Positions 43,158 to 52,835 of a DNA stretch of 64,000 nt are shown piece after piece. Position 1 is the first letter of the stretch, and the number at the start of each line of letters is the position of its first letter. The translations under genes and the position numbers were made by a program. The notes beneath the pieces are model-generated. The model was not told where the DNA came from. It did no database searches and was given only the letters and a program-made list of their open reading frames with translations. This DNA is from Roseateles_B sp041905785 (GTDB taxonomy: Bacteria > Pseudomonadota > Gammaproteobacteria > Burkholderiales > Burkholderiaceae_C), in NCBI GenBank assembly GCA_041905785.1, contig JAYRKJ010000022.1:46569-110568 (forward strand), given 5' to 3'.

Positions 43158-43736
43158 TCACTCATCGCCGTCACCATCGCCATCGGGGCTCTCGGCAGAC
43201 GCCGCCTGCCCTGCGCGCTTGGCCTCGGCCTTGATGAACTGGAAGAGCTCGCGGAAGGCGCGTCCGCTGCGCTGCTCGGGGGCAGCGGCAGCGTCCTTGC
43301 GTGCCGCGCGCACCAGGCTGCGCAACTGCTGAACATCGACGCCCGCGTGCTGGGCGATGAAGTCCTGCAGCGCATCATCCTGGGCCAGCAGGCGCTCGCG
43401 CCAGGCCTCGCTCTCATGCAAGGTGAGGCTGTCCTGGGCGCGGCCCAGCTTGAAATCGGCGACGGCCTGGCGCACCGGCTCAGCGTCGATCTTGCGCATC
43501 AGCTTGCCGATGTATTGCATCTGCCGGCGGCGGCCTTCGAAGTTGCTGATCTTCTTGGCCGCCTTGATGGCATCCAGCAGGATCTCCGGCAGGTTCAGCG
43601 GTTCGAGCCGGCTGGCCGGCAGGGTCAGCAGGTCTTCGCCCAGCGACTGCAGATCGTGCATGTCGCGCTTGAGCTGGCTCTTGCTGGGGCGGCTGAATTC
43701 ATCATCAGCGCCGGTGTCGTCGTAGGAATGGTGCAT
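43158..43736 (-). CDS. darP: Ribosome maturation factor DarP (YjgA, DUF615)
   Basis: 192 residues. SRPSKSQLKRDMHDLQSLGEDLLTLP, ARKKISN-like AAKKISNFEGRRRQMQYIGKLMR and the acidic C-terminus match YjgA/DarP, which acts in 50S assembly in E. coli. Divergent from pmbA with a 134-base gap. Confidence 0.93.
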   Translation of the reverse strand: MHHSYDDTGADDEFSRPSKSQLKRDMHDLQSLGEDLLTLPASRLEPLNLPEILLDAIKAAKKISNFEGRRRQMQYIGKLMRKIDAEPVRQAVADFKLGRAQDSLTLHESEAWRERLLAQDDALQDFIAQHAGVDVQQLRSLVRAARKDAAAAPEQRSGRAFRELFQFIKAEAKRAGQAASAESPDGDGDGDE

Positions 43737-43870
43737 GGGTGCTCGTTACAGCAGCGAGTCGGCGGGGGGGGCTTTCCTGCACTCGCCGCATGGCGACGAG
43801 TATGAGGTGCCAAGCCTCGTATGATAGTCGCCCACCCCGGCCCTCCGTCGGTCTGACCTATTCCCTGCCC

Positions 43871-45268
43871 ATGACCAAAACCACCGAGAACCCCGCTTCC
43901 AGCGCTCATGCCGTGCATGGCTTTGCCTACAGCCAGGACCAGTTCCGCCAGTTGGTGGAGGATGCCCTCAAGGAGGCTCGTCGCCTCGGGGCGAGCGACG
44001 CCGGGGCCGAGGTGTCCGAGGGCTGCGGGCTGTCGGTCTCCGTGCGCCGCGGCGAGCTGGAGAACGTCGAACGCAACCGCGACAAGACCTTGGGGATCTC
44101 GGTCTACCTGGGCCAGCGCCGCGGCAATGCAAGCACCTCGGATTTCTCGCCCCAGGCGCTCAAGGACACGGTGCGTGCAGCTTTCGACATTGCGCGCTTC
44201 ACTGCGGAGGACGCCTTTGCCGGGCTGCCCGACGAGCAAGACCTGGCCCTGGACGAAAGCCAGCGTCCCGAACTGGATCTCTTCCACCCTTGGGATCTGG
44301 AAGCCGAAACCGCCACGCGGTTGGCCTTGCGTTGCGAGGATGCGGCCTTCGCCACCGATCCGCGCATCAGCAATTCCGAAGGCGCGGCGGTGTCCGCCCA
44401 GCAGTCGCATTTCATTACTGGCAACACGCGCGGCTTCATGGGCGGCTACGCCAGCTCGCGGCACACGCTGTCGGTGGCGCCCATTGCCGGGCGCGGCGCG
44501 GGCATGCAGCGTGACGCCTGGTACAGCTCGATGCGGGACGCCGACGACCTGGCGTCACCGGAGGCCATCGGCCGTTACGCCGCCGAGCGTGCGCTGTCGC
44601 GGCTGAAGGCCCGGCGCGTCAAGACGGCTGAGGTGCCGGTGCTGTTCGAGTCGACCATGGCCGCCGGCCTGCTGGGGGCGCTGGTGCAGGCCACCAGCGG
44701 TGGCGCGCTGTACCGCAAGGCGAGCTTCCTGCTGGACAGCCTGGGAACGCCGGTGCTGGCGCCGCACATCGACGTGCTGGAAGACCCGCACGAGCTCAAG
44801 GGCAAGGGCAGCACGCCCTTCGATGATGAGGGGGTGATCACCCGCGCGCGCACGGTGGTCGAGGCCGGTGTGCTGCAAGGCTACTTCCTGTCCACCTATT
44901 CGGCCCGCAAGCTGGGATTGCGCACGACCGGCCATGCCGGCGGCTCGCACAACCTGCGCATGAGCAGCCGCAACACGGCGCCCGGCGATGACCTGGCGAC
45001 CATGCTTCGCCGCCTGGGCCGCGGCCTTTTCGTCACCGAGCTGATGGGGCAGGGCGTCAACTATGTCACCGGCGACTATTCGCGCGGTGCCAGCGGCTAC
45101 TGGGTGGAAAACGGCGAGATCGCCTTCCCGGTCCATGAGGTGACCATCGCAGGCAATATGCGCCAGATGTTCCAGGACATCATCGGCATCGGCAGCGACG
45201 TCTACACCCTGGGCAGCAAGAGCGTTGGCTCCGTACTCATGTCCCGTATGAAGCTGGCGGGCGCCTGA
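43871..45268 (+). CDS. pmbA: Metalloprotease PmbA/TldE
   Basis: 465 residues from ATG 43871. Typical TldE blocks: AEVSEGCGLSVSVRRGELENVERNRDK, ISNSEGAAVS, GFMGGYASSRH, VLFESTMAAGLLGALV, FDDEGV and GVNYVTGDYSRGASGYWVENGEI. TldD-TldE is a heterodimeric protease that processes peptides and antitoxins; TldE lacks the zinc site, as here (no HExxxH). tldD is not in this window. The terminator at 45304-45337 follows. Confidence 0.93.
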   Translation: MTKTTENPASSAHAVHGFAYSQDQFRQLVEDALKEARRLGASDAGAEVSEGCGLSVSVRRGELENVERNRDKTLGISVYLGQRRGNASTSDFSPQALKDTVRAAFDIARFTAEDAFAGLPDEQDLALDESQRPELDLFHPWDLEAETATRLALRCEDAAFATDPRISNSEGAAVSAQQSHFITGNTRGFMGGYASSRHTLSVAPIAGRGAGMQRDAWYSSMRDADDLASPEAIGRYAAERALSRLKARRVKTAEVPVLFESTMAAGLLGALVQATSGGALYRKASFLLDSLGTPVLAPHIDVLEDPHELKGKGSTPFDDEGVITRARTVVEAGVLQGYFLSTYSARKLGLRTTGHAGGSHNLRMSSRNTAPGDDLATMLRRLGRGLFVTELMGQGVNYVTGDYSRGASGYWVENGEIAFPVHEVTIAGNMRQMFQDIIGIGSDVYTLGSKSVGSVLMSRMKLAGA

Positions 45269-45303
45269 GCCGCAGCAAACCCCCGGCACTTCCTTTTCTG
45301 CAC

Positions 45304-45337
45304 AAAGGCGGCCCGCATGCAATGGCGGGCCGCCTTT
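45304..45337. terminator. Strong hairpin terminator after pmbA
   Basis: AAAGGCGGCCCGC (45304-45316) pairs perfectly over 13 bp with GCGGGCCGCCTTT (45325-45337) around an eight-base loop. The T run is short, but the stem is very stable. Confidence 0.8.
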
Positions 45338-45546
45338 GCTCATTGGCAGCGAGGAAATATGGGGGGCGGGCGCAAAGTCAGCTCCTTGCAAGCCTCGTTT
45401 CAGCCTGTTTTCAGACTGCGCGGGCGATGCACGGATTCGTGCTTCAGTTCACGGGTTTGTACCTGTCAGCACGCTAGAGGGGCACTCCTAGAATCATTTC
45501 GACCTCGTATTTCCCCTGTGTTTGATCACTTTTCTAGGAGTCGTGT

Positions 45547-46629
45547 ATGGAACGTCGTTCCTTCGTGAAGCAGGCCGGCCTGGCAGGTGTTTTGGCAGCC
45601 GCTTCGGCACCGGCCATCGTGCATGCGCAAGCGAATATCCGCTGGCGCCTGGCGTCCAGCTTCCCCAAGTCCCTGGACACCATCTTTGGCGCGGCCGACG
45701 TCTTCGCGAAGAAGGTTTCGGAGATGACGGGCGGCAAGTTCCAGATTTCCGTTCATGCCGGCGGTGAACTGATGCCTCCGTTCGGCGTGGTCGACGGCGT
45801 GCAAAACGGCACGGTGGAAATGGCCCACACGGCGCCGTACTACTTCTTTGGCAAGGATGAAACCTTTGCCCTGGGTTGCGCCGTGCCTTTCGGTCTCAAC
45901 AGCCGCCAGATGACCGCCTGGATGGTGGAAGGCAACGGCCTGAAGCTGATGCGCGAGTTTTATCGCAACTACAACATCATCAATTTCCTGGGCGGCAATA
46001 CCGGTGCCCAGATGGGCGGCTGGTATCGCAAGGAAATCAAGTCGGCGGCCGACATCAAGGGCATGAAGATGCGCATCGGCGGCTTTGCCGGCCGCGTGCT
46101 GGAGCGCATGGGGGGCGTGCCCCAGAACATCCCCGGCGGTGAAATCTATTCGGCGCTGGAGAAGGGCACCATCGACGCGGCAGAATGGGTGGGACCCTAT
46201 GACGACCAGAAGCTGGGCTTCAACAAGGTCGCCCCCAATTACTACTATCCTGGCTGGTGGGAAGGCGGCCCGCAGCTGGATTTCTACATCAATACCAAGG
46301 CCTATGACGGCTTGAGCGCGGAGTACAAGGCCATCGTGGAATGCGCAGCGGCGCAGGCCCACATCGACATGCAGGCCAAGTACGACGCCAAGAATCCGCA
46401 GGCGCTCAAGAGCCTGGTGGGCTCGGGCACCAAGCTCTTCAAGTTCCCGCGCGATGTCATGGACCTGGCCTTCAAGGAATCCATGGCCATCTACAGCGAG
46501 CTCGCGGCCAAGAATCCCAACTGGAAGAAGGTCTACGAAGACATGGCGGCCTTCCGCCGCGACCAGAACCTCTGGTTCCGTTTTGCCGAGGCCGGCTTCG
46601 ACGACTTCATGCAGGCCCAGAAGCTCTGA
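45547..46629 (+). CDS. TRAP transporter substrate-binding protein (DctP family)
   Basis: 360 residues; AGGAG lies six bases before the start. The leader MERRSFVKQAG with a hydrophobic core ending HAQA looks like a Tat signal. DctP-family features are FAKKVSEMTGGKFQISVHAGGEL, GAQMGGWYRKEIKSAADIKGMKMRIGG and EIYSALEKGTIDAAEW with the substrate-binding Arg. TakP-like members bind keto acids. No DctQ/DctM membrane genes are adjacent, so its permease is elsewhere. It has its own terminator. Confidence 0.9.
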   Translation: MERRSFVKQAGLAGVLAAASAPAIVHAQANIRWRLASSFPKSLDTIFGAADVFAKKVSEMTGGKFQISVHAGGELMPPFGVVDGVQNGTVEMAHTAPYYFFGKDETFALGCAVPFGLNSRQMTAWMVEGNGLKLMREFYRNYNIINFLGGNTGAQMGGWYRKEIKSAADIKGMKMRIGGFAGRVLERMGGVPQNIPGGEIYSALEKGTIDAAEWVGPYDDQKLGFNKVAPNYYYPGWWEGGPQLDFYINTKAYDGLSAEYKAIVECAAAQAHIDMQAKYDAKNPQALKSLVGSGTKLFKFPRDVMDLAFKESMAIYSELAAKNPNWKKVYEDMAAFRRDQNLWFRFAEAGFDDFMQAQKL

Positions 46630-46667
46630 CGCTGCCCAGACAACGCTGGCGCTTCGCGCGACTGTCA

Positions 46668-46702
46668 AAGCCCCCAGGCCATCCGGCCCTGGGGGCTTTT
46701 TT
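46668..46702 (+). terminator. Rho-independent terminator after the TRAP binding-protein gene
   Basis: GCCCCCAGG pairs with CCTGGGGGC across a nine-base loop, followed by six T (46697-46702). Confidence 0.93.
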
Positions 46703-47103
46703 GCTGCCTGCACCAGGCTTGTCCGAGGTCAGCATGGCGTCTGATGCCGGCCATTGTCGCAATGCGGAATATTTCGGGCTTGGATCTTTCTCGATTGCGT
46801 TGATGTGTCGTGCATGCTGTCGGATTGCGAAATGCCCTCGGCGTTGAGCCCAACGTCAGGGCGCTTTTTTTCACAATACGCAATTGGCATTTCAGATCGT
46901 AAAATCGACGACTGCTGCGGCGCAGCAAGATTTCTCATGATGGTAAAAATCGTTTTGCAATGCGGAATTTGATATGTAAGTCATTGATTTGTATGGCAAA
47001 GATTTTTAGTCTTATATAAGACATAGGTCGCCACAAACGCCGTGTCAGGCCCTAGATTTGTGTCCAACGAGTTCTTCGTTTCACATCTCAACAGGAGCTA
47101 AGC
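46703..47103 (+). promoter_or_regulatory. Long AT-richer aceA control region with repeated GCAATGCGGAAT motif
   Basis: This 401-base gap holds no convincing gene. GCAATGCGGAAT occurs twice exactly (46759-46770 and 46957-46968). Related words are GATTGCGT (46793), GGATTGCGAAATGCC (46822) and, inverted, ACAATACGCAATT (46873). The base composition is clearly less GC-rich than neighbours. The layout suggests multiple sites for a regulator of the glyoxylate shunt; RamB/ScfR-type or IclR proteins are candidates by analogy only. Confidence 0.5.
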
Positions 47104-48402
<1,299 letters not shown>

Positions 48403-48447
48403 TCAGGAAGCGCCCGGCTCGAGCCCGGGCGATCCCAAGCCTCAGGC

Positions 48448-48483
48448 AAGGCCTGACCCCGTGAGGCGTCAGGCCTTTTTTTT
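48448..48483 (+). terminator. Rho-independent terminator of aceA
   Basis: AAGGCCTGAC (48448-48457) pairs perfectly with GTCAGGCCTT (48468-48477), followed by T to 48483. The group II intron begins three bases later. Confidence 0.93.
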
Positions 48484-48485
48484 GG

Positions 48486-49344
48486 GTGCACCCGGCAGGG
48501 CGCACCTACTCGGAGGTGAAAGTCCTCTATCAGCTCGGCAAGGGGAATGATTCGCCGAAGGCAAGGGCTCCGTGGGCGACTGCGGGTCTGAAGGAAGCCG
48601 GTTGTCGAACATCCTGTTGACCGATCTAGCCCGTGAACTGGAGCGGCGCGGACTGGACTTCTGCCGGTACGCGGATGACTGCAACATCTATGTGTCGAGT
48701 CAGCGGGCGGGACACCGCATCATGGCCGGAGTGACGACGTTCCTCAGGGAACGGCTGAAGCTCACGGTGAATGCGGCCAAGCGTGCGGTCGCCAGGCCCT
48801 GGGGACGCAAGTTCCTGGGCTACAGCGTGACTGCGCACAAGGAGACCCGTCTGCGGATCGCACCGGAAAGTCTTGCACGCCTGCGGGCGCGGGTCACAGA
48901 CCTGTGTCTGAAGGGGCGTGGGCAATGCCTGGAGCGAAACATCGAGCGACTCCGACCGATCCTGCGCGGCTGGATGAAATACTTCCAGCACACCCAGGGA
49001 CGACGGGCGCTCGAAGAGATGGACGCATGGGTGAGGCGGCGAGTGCGGGTCATTGCCTGGAGGCAGTGGAAGCGCCCAGCTACCAGGGCATCGCGCCTGC
49101 GAGCGCTCGGCCTGGACGCGCAATGCGCGTGGAAGTCGAGCGTCAACGGGCGGGGGCCGTGGTGGAATGCCGGGGCCAAACACATGGTGGCGGCAATGCC
49201 GCCGAAGCACCTTGCCAACATGGGGCTGGTCTCGCTGGTGGACATCCACCAGCGACTCCAGCGTTTTACTTGAACCGCCGGATGCGGAGCCGCACGTCCG
49301 GTGGTGTGAGAGGGCTGAGGGGGCGACCCCTCACCCTACTCGAT
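48486..49344 (+). mobile_element. Degenerate group II intron (internally deleted)
   Basis: The 5' end GTGCACCCGGCAGGGCGCA and the following AGGTGAAAGTCCTCTAT resemble group II intron starts. The 3' part after the maturase stop has a domain V-like hairpin (CCGCCGGATGCGGAGCCGCA then CGTCCGGTGGTGTGAG, about 49275-49310) and ends in CTACTCGAT, typical of the 3' splice site. At about 859 bases it is less than half of a normal ORF-bearing intron: most of domains I-IV and the front of the ORF are gone. Insertion lies just behind the aceA terminator. The 199 bases after it (49345-49543) contain no gene. Confidence 0.8.
48572..49273 (+). pseudogene. ltrA: Truncated group II intron reverse transcriptase/maturase
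   Basis: 233 in-frame codons. The first about 10 residues come from intron RNA sequence; authentic RT sequence begins at SNILLTDLARELERRGL, i.e. after RT blocks 0-4 have been lost. The catalytic YADD is retained (FCRYADDCNIYV), with KFLGYSV, then the X/maturase domain (LRPILRGWMKYFQ) and a basic C-terminus. Without the fingers and early palm it cannot be an active RT. The intact frame after the deletion suggests a single clean loss. Confidence 0.88.
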
Positions 49345-49543
49345 CCCCTTCCGTTCACGGCGGGCTGGATTTTTTGCGGACGGTTGTTTGCTGCGGCCTG
49401 GCTGCCGGTCGTGGTCGTCGGGTGGGACGGCGATCGACACCCGGTGCTGGCGGCGGGTGTACGGCAAGCGAGCCCTGGCGTCTGCGAAAATGCCCGCCCT
49501 GGCTGACGCACGATGTGCTGCGGCCCAAGTCCTGGAGTCCTCC

Positions 49544-50479
49544 TTGAGTAGCACCTTGTTGACACCGCGCATGGCCGCGGTGCTGGAGCGCATCCATCGC
49601 GCCAACCGACCGTCTTTCCACAGCCTGACGCCCAAGCAGGCTCGCATCGGCTATCTGATGGGGGCCGAGATCCTGGATCTGCCGCGCGCGCCACTGGCCC
49701 GGGTGGAGAACCTGACCGTGCCGGGGGCCGAAGGGCCCTTGCAGGCCCGCCTGTATGCGCCCAGCGACGCCGTCCTGCCGGTACTGCTGTACTTCCACGG
49801 CGGCGGCTTCACCATTGGCAGCCTGGAGACCCATGACAGCCTGTGCAGGCAGCTCGCGCTGCGCAGCGGCTGTGCCGTGGTTGCGCTGGACTACCGCCTG
49901 GCACCCGAGCACAAGTTCCCGGCTGCCGTCGACGACTGCTGGGCGGTGATGCGGTGGCTGCCTGGCGCGGCCGCTGCATACGGCCTGGACGGCAGCCGCC
50001 TGGCCGTGGGCGGGGACAGCGCCGGTGGCACGCTCGCCGCCGTCTGCGCCCTGCATGCGCGGGACCAAGGGCAGGCGCTGGCCCTGCAGCTGCTCATCAC
50101 CCCGGGCACCACGGCCCATGCCGACACAGCCTCGCACAAGCTGTTCTCGCAGGGCTTCCTGCTGGATGCGTCCTCCATCCAGTGGTTCTTCGACCACTAC
50201 ATCGAGCACCACCACCGCAAGGACTGGCGCTTTGCACCGCTGCTGGCGTCGGACCATGCCGACCTGGCGCCTGCCGCGCTGATCCTGGCCGAATGCGATC
50301 CGCTGGTGGACGAAGGCCTGGCCTATGGCGACCTGCTGCGCAGCCAGGGCGTGCCTGTTCAGCTGGAACTCTTCCGTGGCGTCACGCACGACTTCATCAA
50401 GATGGGGCGTACCATCCCGGAAGCCCTGCAGGCCCTGGATGCCTGCGCCGATGCACTCAAAGAGGCCTTGAAGCCATGA
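49544..50479 (+). CDS. Hormone-sensitive-lipase-type alpha/beta hydrolase (esterase)
   Basis: About 311 residues from a TTG at 49544 with GGAG six bases upstream; ATG 49490 (longer) and 49571 (shorter) are alternatives. Oxyanion motif HGGGF, nucleophile GDSAGG, acid in ECDPLVDEG and His in GVTHDF are all present, so it should be catalytic. HSL-family (group IV) esterases hydrolyse short-chain esters; substrate unknown. Overlaps the next gene by ATGA. Confidence 0.88.
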   Translation: MSSTLLTPRMAAVLERIHRANRPSFHSLTPKQARIGYLMGAEILDLPRAPLARVENLTVPGAEGPLQARLYAPSDAVLPVLLYFHGGGFTIGSLETHDSLCRQLALRSGCAVVALDYRLAPEHKFPAAVDDCWAVMRWLPGAAAAYGLDGSRLAVGGDSAGGTLAAVCALHARDQGQALALQLLITPGTTAHADTASHKLFSQGFLLDASSIQWFFDHYIEHHHRKDWRFAPLLASDHADLAPAALILAECDPLVDEGLAYGDLLRSQGVPVQLELFRGVTHDFIKMGRTIPEALQALDACADALKEALKP

Positions 50480-51402
50480 GCACGCCGGGACGCGCCTCTA
50501 AACCAGATGCCGCAGCACCACGTGCGCAGGAGCCTGGTGCCGACATGAACCGTCAGGACTTCCGCTGCCTGGAGCGGCTTCGTGTGCGCTGGGCCGAAAT
50601 CGACGCCCAGCAGATCGTCTTCAACGCCCACTACCTGGGCTACTTCGACACGGCCGTCGGAGCCTATTGGCGCGCGCTGGCGCTGCCGTATGCGGACACC
50701 ATGAAGGCGCTGGGTGGCGACCTCTTCGTGCGCAAGTCCACGGTGGAGTACCTCGGCTCAGCGCACTACGACGACCTGCTGGACATCGGTGTGCGCTGCG
50801 CGCGCGTGGGCACCACCTCGCTGAACGTGCAATGCGCGGTCTTTCGCGGCGAGGAACTGCTGGTGCATGGCGAGCTGGTCTATGTTTTCGCCGACGTGCA
50901 GAGCCAGCGCCCCTTGGCCGTCCCCCGGGCGCTGCGGGACACCCTGATGGGTTTCGAGGCGGGAGAGCCCATGGTCCAGGTTCAGGTTGGCGCCTGGAGC
51001 GAACTGGGTGCCGATGCCGGCGCGATCCGGCAGGCCGTCTTCGTGCAGGAGCAGAAAATCCCCGCCGAGATGGAATGGGATGCCGCAGACGCCAGCTGCA
51101 TGCACGCCGTGGCCTACAACCGCCTGGGCGTGCCGCTGGCTACCGGCCGCTTGCTGGAGCATGTGCCCGGCATGGCCAAGATTGGCCGCATGGCGGTGAT
51201 GCGCAGCATGCGCGGCGCGCGCATCGGTCGCGAAGTGCTGGAGGCCCTGATGCAGGCCGCACGCCAGCGCGGCGAGCGCGAAGTGCTGCTGCACGCTCAG
51301 TTGTCGGCGGCCAGCTTCTACATGCGCGCCGGCTTCGTGCAGCGCGGTCCGCTCTTCGAGGAAGCTGGCATCCAGCACGTGGAGATGGTGCGCACGCTCT
51401 GA
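50476..51402 (+). CDS. Fusion of YbgC/FadM-like thioesterase and GNAT acetyltransferase
   Basis: 308 residues (an inner ATG at 50545 would trim the first 23). The hotdog domain (about 27-155) has RVRWAEIDAQQIVFNAHYLGYFDTA with the catalytic Asp. The GNAT domain (about 165-305) has FVQEQKIPAEMEWD, GRLLEH, KIGRMAVMRSMRGARIGREVLEALM (acetyl-CoA loop) and ASFYMRAGF. Each domain is complete. Coupled to the esterase by ATGA. The joined enzymes may act on one acyl-CoA-related substrate; not testable here. Confidence 0.87.
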   Translation: MSTPGRASKPDAAAPRAQEPGADMNRQDFRCLERLRVRWAEIDAQQIVFNAHYLGYFDTAVGAYWRALALPYADTMKALGGDLFVRKSTVEYLGSAHYDDLLDIGVRCARVGTTSLNVQCAVFRGEELLVHGELVYVFADVQSQRPLAVPRALRDTLMGFEAGEPMVQVQVGAWSELGADAGAIRQAVFVQEQKIPAEMEWDAADASCMHAVAYNRLGVPLATGRLLEHVPGMAKIGRMAVMRSMRGARIGREVLEALMQAARQRGEREVLLHAQLSAASFYMRAGFVQRGPLFEEAGIQHVEMVRTL

Positions 51403-51420
51403 GTCCCGCCGGCGCGGCTA

Positions 51421-51690
51421 TCAAAGCGGGATGAACTGCTCCAGATGGCGCGGCCCCTGGATGAAGGGCGCCAGCGCAGCGGCCAGCGCGGGCTCGGTCT
51501 GGGCGCTGGTTTCGGCCGCATGGATCTCCATCCAGGTCTGCAAGGCGCCTGCGCCAGCGTCCAGTCGACGCATCAAGCGCACGCTGCCGGCCGGCACGGC
51601 CGCCTGGAAGGCTTGCAGGGCGGCGGCGGCATCCGCTTCATGGATGCGGTAGTAGACGAAGCGTTCGACGCCGGGCGCGACGGCCATCAT
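51421..51690 (-). CDS. DUF4936 family protein
   Basis: 89 residues, starting inside the ygfZ stop (ATGATG region at 51687-51690). FVYYRIHEADAAAALQAFQAAV and LMRRLDAGAGALQTWMEIH match the small alpha/beta DUF4936 family that follows ygfZ in Burkholderiales. Function unknown; likely translationally coupled to ygfZ. Confidence 0.82.
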   Translation of the reverse strand: MMAVAPGVERFVYYRIHEADAAAALQAFQAAVPAGSVRLMRRLDAGAGALQTWMEIHAAETSAQTEPALAAALAPFIQGPRHLEQFIPL

Positions 51691-52697
51691 TGGGGCTCGG
51701 CAATGTCGTAGGGCAGGGCCAACTGGCTCAGCACCGCGCCCTGGGCCGAGCCCAGGTGCAGGCTGCCGGCCAGCAGCGCCGCGAGTTTGGTTTCCACCAG
51801 CAGCAGGCTGCCTGCGCCGTGAGGCGCCACGCCCGCCACCAGGCCGGCCGGCTGCTCGGGATCCTCGCTGTGAAAGACCTCCTGGCCCACCTGAGCCTGA
51901 GCTTCGCAGGCGAAGGCGAAGGTGCGACGCTTGATGGTGCCGCGGTACTGGCTGCGCGCCACGACCTCCTGGCCGGGGTAGCAGCCTTTCTGAAAGTTGA
52001 CCCCGCCCACCAGCTCCAGGTTCAGCATCTGCGGGACGAACTGCTCGACGGTGGCGGCGCGCACCCAGGCCAGGCCGGCGGCGATGTCCAGGGCGGCCCA
52101 GTGCGCCGCACTGAGGGCCGGCAGATCGCCCAAGGGCGCATCGCAGGGCGCCAGCACGAGATAACGAGGCAGCGCACCTGCGGCGGTACCGGCATCCGGC
52201 AGCCGCGCGGACCAGAGCCGGCGGCCGTCTGCCAGGATCCTGCTGCTCGCGGACCACACCGTTTGCGGCGCATCGTCTCCCAGCCATTGACGGGCGGCCT
52301 CGCCGGCAAGGCCCCAGACGGCCCAGCCGCCGGCCTGGGATGCGCTGGCGTCGCTGAGTTTGCACTTGGCGCGCAACACGAACATGGACAGGCGTTTTTG
52401 CGTCTGCGCCAGCAGCTCCGCGGGCAGCGCCAGCAGCACTTCATCCGCGCTTGTTTTGAAGGCCACCATCGTGGCCAGCAAGCGGCCCTTGGCAGAGCAA
52501 TAGCCCGCCAAGCGGGCCTGCTGCGGCGTCTGCAGGGCCAGGTCTTGCGTCAGCTGACCGTGCAGGAATTTTGCGGCTTCTTCGCCGCGGGCGGCAATGA
52601 CGCCCCAGTCCTCGAGGCGGGTGGCCCCCTCAAGGCTTGCGGCAAGGGCGGGGCGGGGGAGGGCGGATGTGTTCGTGCTGGGCAATGCTTGGCTCAT
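51687..52697 (-). CDS. ygfZ: Folate-binding iron-sulfur cluster assembly factor YgfZ
   Basis: 336 residues from ATG 52697. The GcvT-like fold carries the family motif KGCYPGQEVVARSQYRG near residue 240, with the conserved Cys. It helps 4Fe-4S enzyme maturation such as MiaB. The upstream gap (52698-52835) is shared with the divergent mltG gene. Sequence upstream of 52697 in frame overlaps mltG antisense and is excluded. Confidence 0.93.
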   Translation of the reverse strand: MSQALPSTNTSALPRPALAASLEGATRLEDWGVIAARGEEAAKFLHGQLTQDLALQTPQQARLAGYCSAKGRLLATMVAFKTSADEVLLALPAELLAQTQKRLSMFVLRAKCKLSDASASQAGGWAVWGLAGEAARQWLGDDAPQTVWSASSRILADGRRLWSARLPDAGTAAGALPRYLVLAPCDAPLGDLPALSAAHWAALDIAAGLAWVRAATVEQFVPQMLNLELVGGVNFQKGCYPGQEVVARSQYRGTIKRRTFAFACEAQAQVGQEVFHSEDPEQPAGLVAGVAPHGAGSLLLVETKLAALLAGSLHLGSAQGAVLSQLALPYDIAEPQ

Positions 52698-52835
52698 GGC
52701 CGAATTATGATTTGGCCGGCCAGACCCTGGGCAAAGCAAGGTTGAGCCCTTCGCCCCGCCTGCCGGGTCGGCGGCCCTCGTGGCCCAGCTTCCCTCATTC
52801 CCGCGTTCCCGCGTTCCCGCATCCCGGCTCTTCGC

